Part shown: piece after piece, positions 7,203 to 14,874 of the stretch
How positions within the stretch are numbered: position 1 is the first letter of the stretch
How the letters are laid out: each line of letters opens with the position of its first letter
NCBI GenBank assembly: GCA_036774405.1
Contig: DAIPBO010000017.1
Location: forward strand, 1 to 64,000
From: JAAYDS01 sp012729155
GTDB taxonomy: Bacteria > Chloroflexota > Anaerolineae > UBA1429
DNA length: 64,000 nucleotides
Direction: 5' to 3'
The notes under the pieces: generated by a model
What the model was told of the DNA's origin: nothing
What the model saw: the letters and a program-made list of their open reading frames with translations, nothing else
The model's database searches: none
Position numbers and translations under genes: made by a program

Positions 7203-9227
7203 ATGCGCGAGATATCGCCCACCCTGCGCGCCGCGGGCACGGCCTGGAACGGCGCGCCCATCGCCCGCGTCACCGTGCGAGACCGCCGCCTGCACTGGCG
7301 CCGTTTCGACTGGCAGCCGGCCGCGCGCGACACGCCCTTTGTGGCCCAGGCCAGCTCGGGCGCGTGGATGCTGCGCCTCAAGACCGACGCCAACGGCGAC
7401 CTGTGGCTGGCGCGCATCGCCTCGACGCTCTTCCCCGGCGACGCCTGGCGCACCTGGGCGCGCATCGGCACGGGCGTGGCCCTGCCCGACGGCGACTGCG
7501 CCATCGCCCACCAGGCCGGCCGCTGGTACGCCTACTATGTGGGCGCGGGCGACCGCGTCTATCGGCTCATCTCTACCGACGACGGCCTCTCGTGGGGCGC
7601 GCCCGTGCTGGTGCGCGATGCCTCGCGCACCGCTTTTGTGGCGGCGGCGGCCAACTGGGTGTTCTGCCAGGAGCATCAGGTGCACGCCTACGTCAGCGAC
7701 CCGGCCACGGGGGCCATCAGCGGGCCCTATACCCAGAGCTCGCCCACCACCAACGGCGGCCACGGCATCGCCGCGGTGCGCGACGGCGAGGATGACCAGC
7801 CCGACGCCGGCGGGGCGGTGCGCTATCGGCTGCTGTTCACCATCAAGGGCAGCATCCACGCGGTGAGCTACAACCCTGTTAGTTGCACCTATGGCGAGGC
7901 GCGGTGCGTGGCCCCTGGCGCCGATCAAACGCCGCCCGGCGCGGCCGACTATCGCTACCCGGCGCTGTGCAGGGTGGGCGCGGGCCTGCTGGTGGCCACC
8001 TGGATCGAGCGGCATGACGCCAGCCTGACGGGCGAGTCGGCGAGCTGGCGCTATCCGGTGGCGCGCGTCTGCTTTGCTGGCGAGGCGGCCCACTATGGCT
8101 GCGAGACGCCCCTGGCTGCGCCCGGCGACACCATCGCTCGGCTGGCGGCGCTGTTCGATGCCTCCGAGCAGACCATCTACCTGGGCAACGACCGGCTGGT
8201 GCTCTCGGCACGGGCCTACAGCGAGGACCCCATCTGGCAGATGTGCTTTGGGCCCGTCGAGGCCAGCGCCTATACGCTGCAGCAGCGCGCTCAGCGGCCG
8301 TCAGACCTGACGGTGACGCTGCTCGATGCCAGGGGCGAATGGGCCAACCCTGGGCTGCCGCTGCGCGTCGAGGGGCCCCTGCGCCCGCTGGCCGAGGTGA
8401 CGCTCTCGCGCGGCTACCTGACGTCGGCCGGCGAGGAGACGGTAGACCTGCCGCCCTGGCACCTGGTGCGCGTGCAGCGCAGCGAGGGTCATGCGGGCGG
8501 GCGGGTGCGGCTCGAGTGCACCGACGCGCTGGGGCTGCTGGGCCTGTGGCGCGCGCCCGAGGCGCTCATCTGGAAGAACCGCGCCATCCGCTGGCTGCTG
8601 GGCGAGCTGTGCGCGCGCGTGGGGCTGCGCTATCGCGACGACGGCGCGGCGGCGCTGGGGCGTGCGCTGCCGCTGTTCACGCTGCACAGCGGGCAGCCGG
8701 CCCTCGAGGGCGTGCTGGCGCTGCTACGGCTGGGCGGCTGTGTGGCGCGCGTGGCCCCCGACGGCGCGCTCTGGCCGCTGCCCTGGCCCGTTGCCGGCGC
8801 CCCCCAGATGACCATTGGCGCCAACGACGAGGTGCGCCGCGCCACCCTGGGGCCGCGGGCGCTGGCCGCCACCAACGTGCGCATCAGCTCGGGCGGGGCC
8901 TATGCCGAGGCCGAGGCCATCGACGATGCCTGGGCTCTGGGCCTGCGCCTCAGCGCGGCCCTGCACGATGGGCGCATTGGCCTGAACGTAGCGATGGCCA
9001 ACACCGTACGCGACCGCGAGCTGGGCCTGGCCGCCCTGGGCTGGCGTGACGACGAGGCGGTCATCCCCACGCGCGTCGACCTGGAGCTGTGGGACCGCGT
9101 CGCCCTCGATTGCGAGGGCACGGCGGCGCCGGCCGCGCCCGACGAGCGCGTGGTGACGGGCATCGTCGAGCGACGCGATGCGGCCCGCGGCGTGGCCGAG
9201 ATGGCCGTCTCGCTGGGCCGTGGGTAA
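7203..9227 (+). CDS. Beta-propeller (sialidase-like) / phage tail hub fusion
   Basis: The 674-residue protein starts at 7203 behind AAAGGAG. Residues about 40-370 look like a sialidase-type beta-propeller with an Asp-box (STDDGLSW, residues 124-131) and repeated blades of aromatic beta strands (AGRWYAYYVG, YRYPALCRVGAGLLVATW). Residues about 375-674 look like a tail hub/baseplate domain, with long beta strands and a LECTDALGLLGLW segment of the kind seen in gpD/gp27-like proteins. The C-terminus is GIVERRDAARGVAEMAVSLG. A fused host-surface-binding propeller and tail hub would make this a tail-tip adhesin. The plus-strand phage genes stop here; no tape measure, tube or sheath gene follows. 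Confidence 0.6.
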   Translation: MREISPTLRAAGTAWNGAPIARVTVRDRRLHWRRFDWQPAARDTPFVAQASSGAWMLRLKTDANGDLWLARIASTLFPGDAWRTWARIGTGVALPDGDCAIAHQAGRWYAYYVGAGDRVYRLISTDDGLSWGAPVLVRDASRTAFVAAAANWVFCQEHQVHAYVSDPATGAISGPYTQSSPTTNGGHGIAAVRDGEDDQPDAGGAVRYRLLFTIKGSIHAVSYNPVSCTYGEARCVAPGADQTPPGAADYRYPALCRVGAGLLVATWIERHDASLTGESASWRYPVARVCFAGEAAHYGCETPLAAPGDTIARLAALFDASEQTIYLGNDRLVLSARAYSEDPIWQMCFGPVEASAYTLQQRAQRPSDLTVTLLDARGEWANPGLPLRVEGPLRPLAEVTLSRGYLTSAGEETVDLPPWHLVRVQRSEGHAGGRVRLECTDALGLLGLWRAPEALIWKNRAIRWLLGELCARVGLRYRDDGAAALGRALPLFTLHSGQPALEGVLALLRLGGCVARVAPDGALWPLPWPVAGAPQMTIGANDEVRRATLGPRALAATNVRISSGGAYAEAEAIDDAWALGLRLSAALHDGRIGLNVAMANTVRDRELGLAALGWRDDEAVIPTRVDLELWDRVALDCEGTAAPAAPDERVVTGIVERRDAARGVAEMAVSLGRG

Positions 9228-9295
9228 AGCTCACCCGATCAGGGGCGGGCATCACCCACGGCGGGCTTGCGATGCTGTAGACGCGTGCTGCGCCC

Positions 9296-9691
9296 CTACA
9301 GCGCGAACGTCTCGGGGTCGGCGCCAAAGCGATAGATGCAGGCCGTGGCGTCGCGCAGGTAGAACACCTCAAAGAGGCCATCGCCCAGGCGATACATGCG
9401 GCCGAGGCCGGGGTTGGCCGCCAGCATGGCGGCGCGCGCCTCGTCAGACGGGTCGACCACAGCCGTACCGCTGATGCGGATCCAGGCGCCATCGGCCTGG
9501 CAGGCGCAGATCTCGACGAGGGGGTTGGCCGTCAGTTGCGCAAAGACGTTCTTTTGGTTGTTGGTGCAAAAGTAGACGCGCCCCTGATGCACTGTGACGG
9601 CGCCAAAGGGGCGCACGCGGGGCTGAGCGCCCTCGCAGGTGGCCACGTAAAAGGTGCCCGCGCTCTGCAGAAACTCGATCGCCTTGCTCAT
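9296..9691 (-). CDS. Pyridoxamine 5'-phosphate oxidase-family FMN-binding protein
   Basis: The 131-residue protein has the split-barrel pattern of the PNPOx-like flavin-binding family: TFYVATCEGAQPRVRPFGAV near the N-terminus, then VYFCTNNQKNVFAQL and NPLVEICA. WIRISGTAVVD and MYRLGDGLFEVFYL follow. Such proteins bind FMN (or F420 in some groups) as dimers. The length and the RVRPFG motif resemble the small group often annotated as pyridoxamine 5'-phosphate oxidase family protein. The true substrate is unknown and vitamin B6 oxidation should not be assumed. A TATCAT-like element with TTGCGC 17 bases away lies just upstream on the minus strand (around 9745-9775). Confidence 0.8.
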   Translation of the reverse strand: MSKAIEFLQSAGTFYVATCEGAQPRVRPFGAVTVHQGRVYFCTNNQKNVFAQLTANPLVEICACQADGAWIRISGTAVVDPSDEARAAMLAANPGLGRMYRLGDGLFEVFYLRDATACIYRFGADPETFAL

Positions 9692-9793
9692 GCCAGGTCT
9701 CCGTGGTGGGGTGTCGGCGTGGCCCAGCGGCCCGCCGCGAGGGGCATGATAGCCGCCCTGACGGCAGGGCGCAAAGGGTGTTGCGCCGCGGCG

Positions 9794-10309
9794 CTAACCC
9801 TGCCTGGGGCGCACCGGCACCCACACCTCGAGCTCTGAGGTGGGGTCGTCCATGCCGCGAAAGCGCGGCCCATACCACTCGATGGTGTAGGGGTGGGCCT
9901 CGGCGCGGTCAGAGCTGGGCAGCCACTGCTCATAGATGCGCTGACCCCAGTTGCCGGTGATCTCGGCGCCGTGCAGGGCAAAACGGGCATACTCGACGGG
10001 CGGCAGCACCAGAAAGAACATGCCCAGCGGCGGCGGGGCGATGCGCTCGACCTGCACGCCCACAAACACAGTGCGCTGGTTGCCCGCCTTGCGATCCTCG
10101 GGCGGCTCGATGTGCACCTCAAAGCCCTCCTCGGGTTGGCGCAGGCCGACGATCTGCCCACGGCCCTGCTCGAGCGCGGCGCTAAAGCGCGCCCACAGCC
10201 GCCCGATCTCGTTGGCCTGCGACCAGCCGGGCGCGTTGGCAAAGGGATCGCCGTAGAACGACATGCCCACCAGGGTGATGGCGTCACAGCAAACGTACTG
10301 GGGCTGCAT
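9794..10309 (-). CDS. GyrI-like / AraC effector-binding domain protein
   Basis: The 171-residue protein resembles the stand-alone SOUL/GyrI-like small-molecule binding fold. It has an opening beta strand (ITLVGMSFYGDPF) and a helix with IGRLWARFSAAL. FVGVQVERIAPPPLGMFFLVLPP and YARFALHGAEITGNWGQRIYEQWLP follow, ending in the characteristic EWYGPRF and LEVWVPVRPR strands. There is no DNA-binding domain, so it is probably a small-molecule sensor or modulator rather than a transcription factor. It is transcribed away from the RiPP cassette, whose promoter lies about 100 bp beyond its start. Confidence 0.75.
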   Translation of the reverse strand: MQPQYVCCDAITLVGMSFYGDPFANAPGWSQANEIGRLWARFSAALEQGRGQIVGLRQPEEGFEVHIEPPEDRKAGNQRTVFVGVQVERIAPPPLGMFFLVLPPVEYARFALHGAEITGNWGQRIYEQWLPSSDRAEAHPYTIEWYGPRFRGMDDPTSELEVWVPVRPRQG

Positions 10310-10412
10310 GACCGTGCTCCTCTGTCACTAGAGAGCCAGACACAGCGTAGGCGCAAGGCGCAGGGCACGCAAGCGCCGGGCCGCTCGCAGCGCGCTCTTG
10401 GCCGTAAAACCC

Positions 10413-10441
10413 TTGACAATCGACTGCTCAACCCTTATTGT
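10413..10441 (+). promoter_or_regulatory. Promoter of the RiPP cassette
   Basis: TTGACA at 10413-10418 and TATTGT at 10436-10441 are separated by exactly 17 bases. The expected start of transcription is near 10448, about 40 bases before the first gene of the cassette, which has AGGAG at 10475-10479. Confidence 0.65.
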
Positions 10442-10488
10442 ATCTGCATTGTGGCCCGATGGGTTGGTGGTGACAGGAGACGACGAGC

Positions 10489-10857
10489 ATGGAGATCGGC
10501 GACAAATACGTTCGAGTCATCGCACCGCAGCTTGCCAGCAGAATTCGCATCGCACCCAGCGTAGCGCAGGATACAGACGACTGGGGCAATAGCTCCAACG
10601 GCATGTGGATCCAGGGGGGGCCGATCTGGATCAACACCTCGCAAGACGACGAATACCTCGCCCAGGCACCCGATGCCGTGTTGCAGAACGTGAGCGGCAC
10701 CATGAGCGAGAGCCTGCTGCTCTCTCTGGCCAAGCAGGGGGTCAGCCTGCGTGGGTCGAACGCGACGCGCAGCTGGCGCCTGGCCATCCCGCAGGCGCAA
10801 CTCGATGCCATCCGGTCGACGCTCACCAAAAGCGGCCTCACCCTGTCGAGAGGCTAG
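10489..10857 (+). CDS. Candidate RiPP precursor peptide, Trp-rich
   Basis: The 122-residue protein has no cysteine and no family I recognise. It starts at 10489 with AGGAG nine bases upstream and its own promoter. The middle carries three tryptophans in a W-x-[NQ] pattern: WGN (32-34), WIQ (40-42) and WIN (47-49), in a Gly/Asn/Ser-rich setting. A fourth W is at 96. The C-terminal 50 residues (SLLLSLAKQG, LAIPQAQLDAIRSTL) look helical and folded. The next gene, 49 bases downstream, is a radical SAM/SPASM enzyme with a PqqD-like N-terminus, the type that modifies ribosomal peptides. A precursor role with W-x-N cyclophane sites is inferred. An alternative is a small partner protein of the enzyme. 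Confidence 0.55.
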   Translation: MEIGDKYVRVIAPQLASRIRIAPSVAQDTDDWGNSSNGMWIQGGPIWINTSQDDEYLAQAPDAVLQNVSGTMSESLLLSLAKQGVSLRGSNATRSWRLAIPQAQLDAIRSTLTKSGLTLSRG

Positions 10858-10906
10858 TGAGGCGCCCGCTGCCGCCGACCGCCGGGCCGCAGGGCGCGGC
10901 GTCCAG

Positions 10907-12361
10907 ATGATCGCCTTGACAGACCGTTGGGCGTTGCGGCCGCTCGAGCTGTTTGCGCTCGACGAGGGGCTCAAGCTGGCCGTGTGCCCCGAGAACGGCC
11001 GCTGGCTGGCGCTGGACGAGACGGCGCTGCGTTTGGCGGCGTCTCTGGATGGTCAGCGCACCGTCCAGGAGGTCGTCGACAGTTGGGCGGGTACGGTAAC
11101 ACGAGAGCAGGTCACAGACCTGCTCTCTCTGCTGCTGCAGCAGGGCCTGCTGGTGCAAGGGCGCGACAGCGCCGCGCCCGTCACGGCGGGCTGTGCCGCC
11201 GGCTCGCCGGGGCTGGGCGTGCTCAACCTCACCCGCCAGTGCAACCTGGCCTGCACCTACTGCTATGCCAGCGCCTGCCAGCCGGCCGCTGGCCAGCATG
11301 GCGCCGACCACATGGCGCTCGAGACCGCGCTGGCTATCGTCGAGCAGATGCTGGCGTTGAACCGGCCGCACCACAAGCGCACGACCATCCTCTTTCACGG
11401 CGGCGAACCCCTGCTGAATTTCGACGTGATGGCCGCTGTGGTGGCCCACTATGCCGGCCAGGATGCGCGCGACCTGCGCTTTGAGGTGCAGACCAACGCC
11501 ACGCTGCTGACGTCAGAGCACGCCGAGTGGATCAGGGCGAACCACATCTCTGTGGGCGTCAGCATCGACGGCGACGAGCAGACCAACGACATCCACCGCC
11601 GCACCAGGGCCGGCCTCGGCTCTTTTGAGCGCATCGTCGCGGGCATCAGCCTGTTGAGGGCCTATGGCGTGCGTGTTGGGGCCATTGTGGTCTTGACGAG
11701 AGACAACTATCGCGAGATGGACGCGCTGTTTGCGCTGTTCAGGCGGCTGGGGGTGCGAGCGGTGTCGCTCAACCCCGTGTTCTATGGCGGCAGGGGCGCC
11801 AACAACGCGCTGCGGCTTGAGCTGACGGGCGAACAGCTCTTTGAGGCCTATCGGGCCTTTACGCAGCTCACGCTGGCCCACAATGCCAGCGTGGCCACGG
11901 CCGAGCAGCGCATCGAGGAACGCCAGACAAAGTATCTGACGCGCAATATCCTGGTGGGCGAACCTTCGTACATGTGCCTGCGCACGCCCTGTGGGGCCGG
12001 ACGAGACACCGTCGCCTTTGATGTCAATGGCGACGTGTATGCCTGTGACGTATTCGTGCCGCAGGCGCAGCACCGGCTGGGCAACATCCACGAGCAGCCG
12101 TTGGCGACGCTGCTGGCGCAGGCAAGCGGGGCTGCCGCGCGCAGCCTGAGCGACGTGCCAGAGTGCGCCGTGTGCACCTGGCGGGTGATGTGCCAGGGCA
12201 TCTGCCCTGCGCACCGGGCCACGGCGGCCAACGCCACCGTGCCGCATGCCGAGTGCGACTTTCGCCGCAGGATGATCCCCTACCTCATCCGGCTGTTCAT
12301 CGCGCAGCAGGGCGCCCAGTTTCTGCTAGACAGCGGTCTTGAGCAGGTGGCGGCGCCGTAA
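10907..12361 (+). CDS. Radical SAM/SPASM peptide maturase with PqqD-like N-terminal domain
   Basis: The 484-residue enzyme has three parts. Residues about 8-90 look like a PqqD/RRE winged helix that binds leader peptides (WLALDETALRLAASLDG, TVQEVVDSW, LLSLLLQQGLLV). The radical SAM core carries the [4Fe-4S] motif CNLACTYC (C112, C116, C119), FHGGEPLL and SIDG. The C-terminal SPASM region has cysteines in MCLRTPCGAGRDTVAFD, VYACDVF, ECAVCTWRVMCQGICPAH and AECDF for auxiliary clusters. Such enzymes make C-C or thioether crosslinks in peptides. ATG 10907 is used because the domain starts right after it; a weak Shine-Dalgarno makes the start less certain. It lies 49 bases after the precursor candidate, on the same transcript. 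Confidence 0.85.
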   Translation: MIALTDRWALRPLELFALDEGLKLAVCPENGRWLALDETALRLAASLDGQRTVQEVVDSWAGTVTREQVTDLLSLLLQQGLLVQGRDSAAPVTAGCAAGSPGLGVLNLTRQCNLACTYCYASACQPAAGQHGADHMALETALAIVEQMLALNRPHHKRTTILFHGGEPLLNFDVMAAVVAHYAGQDARDLRFEVQTNATLLTSEHAEWIRANHISVGVSIDGDEQTNDIHRRTRAGLGSFERIVAGISLLRAYGVRVGAIVVLTRDNYREMDALFALFRRLGVRAVSLNPVFYGGRGANNALRLELTGEQLFEAYRAFTQLTLAHNASVATAEQRIEERQTKYLTRNILVGEPSYMCLRTPCGAGRDTVAFDVNGDVYACDVFVPQAQHRLGNIHEQPLATLLAQASGAAARSLSDVPECAVCTWRVMCQGICPAHRATAANATVPHAECDFRRRMIPYLIRLFIAQQGAQFLLDSGLEQVAAP

Positions 12362-12451
12362 CGCGCCCGCACAGCGGCGTCAGGCGCCGGGCGCTGGCCG
12401 TCCTCGGGGCACCAGGCGGCGGCGCAGGCCCGGCTTGTGGCTGCGCGGCGA

Positions 12452-12739
12452 TCAACGGAACGACTCGCCGTCGACCATCATCGTGAGCTCATAGATGCCC
12501 TCGACCGGTGCGCGGGCCTCGGCCGGCAGGCTGGCGCCCGCCTTCTCGAGGGCCTTTTGCACGGCCCCGGCGTTGACGGCATCCCACTCGCAGTACAGTT
12601 TGCCCTCTTGGAGCGCATACCAGCTACGGATCCAGTAGGCCTCGGCCGATGAGTTGGCCTTGGCACCCCTGGCCAGTGGCGTGGCAGCCTCGACCGTCAA
12701 GTCGCTGCCAACAGGATGGACGACCAGGAACTTGGCCAT
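12452..12739 (-). CDS. DUF4242-like small protein
   Basis: The 95-residue protein starts at 12739, with AGAGGT upstream. It has a ferredoxin-like beta-alpha-beta pattern: MAKFLVVHPV, then AYWIRSWYALQEGKLYCEWDA, then VQKALEKAGASLPAE. This resembles the DUF4242/nickel-binding (SCO4226-like) family, in which a small alpha/beta barrel binds a metal. Several histidines expected in that family are not present, so metal binding is doubtful. It converges on the radical SAM gene and is probably not part of that cassette. Confidence 0.55.
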   Translation of the reverse strand: MAKFLVVHPVGSDLTVEAATPLARGAKANSSAEAYWIRSWYALQEGKLYCEWDAVNAGAVQKALEKAGASLPAEARAPVEGIYELTMMVDGESFR

Positions 12740-12970
12740 GACGCTTACCTCTGGTGCCCCGAGACCAGCGCCGCCGGCCCAACCCCAACTCGCCCGGCGG
12801 CGCGCTCTCTCCCCCGGAGAGCCCACCCTGGATGAACAGGTGACATAACGATTATAGAGCGTGTCAGGGGGCGCTGTCAATGGCTGCTGTGGCGCGTGCG
12901 CCCGCCCGCGGGCATTGACGCCGGGCGGACACCTGTGGCAAGCTGTGGGCCAAGTCTGGCAGGGGGCGTA

Positions 12971-14086
12971 ATGATGAACCACCGCCAACGGATGCTGGCT
13001 GCGCTGGGCCACCGCGAGCCCGACCGCGTGCCGCGCTATGCCAGCCTGACGCCCGGCGTGCTCGACGCCCTGGCGGCCTGTGCGCCTGGGGCCGACCCGG
13101 CCGCGCTGTGGGGCTGGGATGTGGCGGCGGTGGCCCTGCGCCCGCCCGAGCCGCGCCCCGACCTGCTGGCGCGCTTTGGGCGCTATCACGCGCACCGCGC
13201 GGTCGAGTGGCGGCTCGACTGGGCGCTGAACGATTATCCCCCCGAGTGGGGCGTGGCCACGCGCCCGGCGCACCTCTACCACCTCTCGGCGCCGCTGCCG
13301 CCCCTCGAGCAGGCCCGCGACCAGAGCGACCTGGCCGCCTATCCCTTCCCCGACTATATCGGTGAGTGGCAGCATGCCCACCTCGAGGGCGAGGTGGCCG
13401 CGTTGCACGCCGCGGGCTGGTTCGTCGACGCCTTTGTGGGCTGGATCTTTCAGACCGCCTGGAGCCTGCGCGGCGAGGTGCGCCTGTTTGAGGATATGTA
13501 CGACCGGCCGGCCTTTGCGGCGGCGCTGCTCGATCGCGTCACGGGCATCCGCTGCGCCCAGGCCGAGCGGCTGGCTGCGGCGGGCGTCGACAGCCTCTCG
13601 CTCAACGACGACATCGGCGGGCAGCGCGGCATGATTCTGAGCCCGGCCATGTGGCGGCGCTGGCTCAAACCGCGCCTGGCCGAGGTGATCGCCGCCGCTC
13701 GCCGCGCCAACCCGCAGGTGCACTTTCGCTACCACTCGGACGGCAACTATGCCGCGGTAATCCCCGACCTGATCGCCATCGGCGTCACCTCGCTGCGCAC
13801 GGTGCAGCCCGAAGCGCTGGACGTGTACGCCATCAAGCGCGAATATGGGCGTGATGTCGCGCTCGAGGGCACCATCGGCCTGCAGGGCGTGCTGCGCGAG
13901 GGGCCGCCCGAGGCAGTGCGGGCCATGGTGCAGCAGCAATGCGGAGGCCTGATGGCGGGCGGGGGCTGGGTGGCCGCGCCCGGCAACGGCGTCACCCCCG
14001 ATATCCCCGTGGCGAACCTGTATGCTCTGTTCGCCGCGCTCGATGCCTACGGGGCGTATGAGAGCGAGGCCATCGCGCGGCGCTGA
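12971..14086 (+). CDS. Uroporphyrinogen decarboxylase-family protein (corrinoid methyltransferase type)
   Basis: The 371-residue protein opens with NHRQRMLAALGHREPDRVPRY, the classic start of the URO-D superfamily branch that includes MtaA/CmuA-type methyltransferases and many uncharacterised Chloroflexota proteins. It contains DSLSLNDDIGGQRGMILSP and FRYHSDGNYAAVIPDLI, matching the second copy at 57904-58974 (YHSDGDITTIIPELI). True HemE signature residues are not evident and heme genes are absent around it, so a role in methyl or one-carbon transfer, or an unrelated decarboxylation, is more likely. AGGGGG precedes the start; ATG 12974 is an equally possible start. A TTGACG box lies at 12915-12920. 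Confidence 0.75.
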   Translation: MMNHRQRMLAALGHREPDRVPRYASLTPGVLDALAACAPGADPAALWGWDVAAVALRPPEPRPDLLARFGRYHAHRAVEWRLDWALNDYPPEWGVATRPAHLYHLSAPLPPLEQARDQSDLAAYPFPDYIGEWQHAHLEGEVAALHAAGWFVDAFVGWIFQTAWSLRGEVRLFEDMYDRPAFAAALLDRVTGIRCAQAERLAAAGVDSLSLNDDIGGQRGMILSPAMWRRWLKPRLAEVIAAARRANPQVHFRYHSDGNYAAVIPDLIAIGVTSLRTVQPEALDVYAIKREYGRDVALEGTIGLQGVLREGPPEAVRAMVQQQCGGLMAGGGWVAAPGNGVTPDIPVANLYALFAALDAYGAYESEAIARR

Positions 14087-14178
14087 GGGCGGGTCGCGGG
14101 AACCCGCGCCACACGAGCGGCGTCTGCAACACAAGCGCTGCTCTCGGGCGGCGAGGTGAGTTGGAAAGGAAAGGACGC

Positions 14179-14865
14179 ATGAAAGCATTCAGTATCGTCG
14201 AGACGATCTTGCGCAATCGCTTTCCCTTTTTCGTCGAGGTGCGCGACAGCATAGAGCTGCCCCGCAAGATGCGCCAGATGATCGCGGCGAGCGTGGTGTG
14301 TCTGTTCGTCTATGGCGCCGTGCTGGGTTCGAGCCACAGCGTGTTGCAGGCGCTGAGCTCGGCCGTCAAGCTGCCGGTGCTGTTTCTGGCGACCACGGCC
14401 ATCTGCGCGCCCACGCTCTACTTTTTCAGCGTGCTGTTCGGCTCGAACCAGACGTTGCCGCAGAGCGCCGCGCTGCTGCTGACGGCCATCACCGTGTCGG
14501 CGGTGCTGCTGCTGGCCTTTGCGCCGGTGACGCTCTTTTTCTTGCTGGCCACCAGCAACTACCAGTTCTTTAAACTATTGAACGTGGCCATTTTCGCCGT
14601 GGTGGGCTTTCGCGGGGCGCGCTTTTTGAGCCAGGGCATGGCCGTGGTGGCCAACAGCGCTGAGGCGAGCGGCTCGCGGCGCACCATCATGCGGCTGTGG
14701 GTGCTGCTCTATGGCCTGGTGGGCAGCCAGATGGCGTGGACACTGCGACCCTTTGTGGGCGCGCCCAGCCTGCCGTTTGAGCTGTTCCGCAACCTGGGCG
14801 GCACCTTTTTCGCCAACGTGTTCGGCAGCCTGGGCGAGGTCCTGGGTTTCTGGATGGTGCGCTAG
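14179..14865 (+). CDS. Polytopic membrane protein, Yip1-like
   Basis: The 228-residue protein starts at 14179 with GGAAAGGA upstream. A cytoplasmic N-terminus (FSIVETILRNRFPFFVEVRD) is followed by about five or six hydrophobic helices: IAASVVCLFVYGAVLG, LPVLFLATTAICAPTLYFF, AALLLTAITVSAVLLLAFAP, LLNVAIFAVVGF, and LWVLLYGLVGSQMAW with a C-terminal stretch. The pattern is that of small bacterial Yip1/YIF1-like membrane proteins. The function is unknown. Its stop overlaps the AGGAGG of the next gene, nine bases away, so the pair forms an operon. Confidence 0.65.
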   Translation: MKAFSIVETILRNRFPFFVEVRDSIELPRKMRQMIAASVVCLFVYGAVLGSSHSVLQALSSAVKLPVLFLATTAICAPTLYFFSVLFGSNQTLPQSAALLLTAITVSAVLLLAFAPVTLFFLLATSNYQFFKLLNVAIFAVVGFRGARFLSQGMAVVANSAEASGSRRTIMRLWVLLYGLVGSQMAWTLRPFVGAPSLPFELFRNLGGTFFANVFGSLGEVLGFWMVR

Positions 14866-14874
14866 GAGGGCGAG

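Noticed and set aside
10751..10906. Longer radical SAM start overlapping the precursor gene
   Set aside because: The extra residues are Arg/Ala-rich shadow of the precursor gene; the PqqD-like domain begins right after ATG 10907.
12971..14086. HemE (heme biosynthesis) assignment for the URO-D proteins
   Set aside because: No other heme genes are near, two divergent copies exist, and the tail motifs point to the methyltransferase branch of the superfamily.
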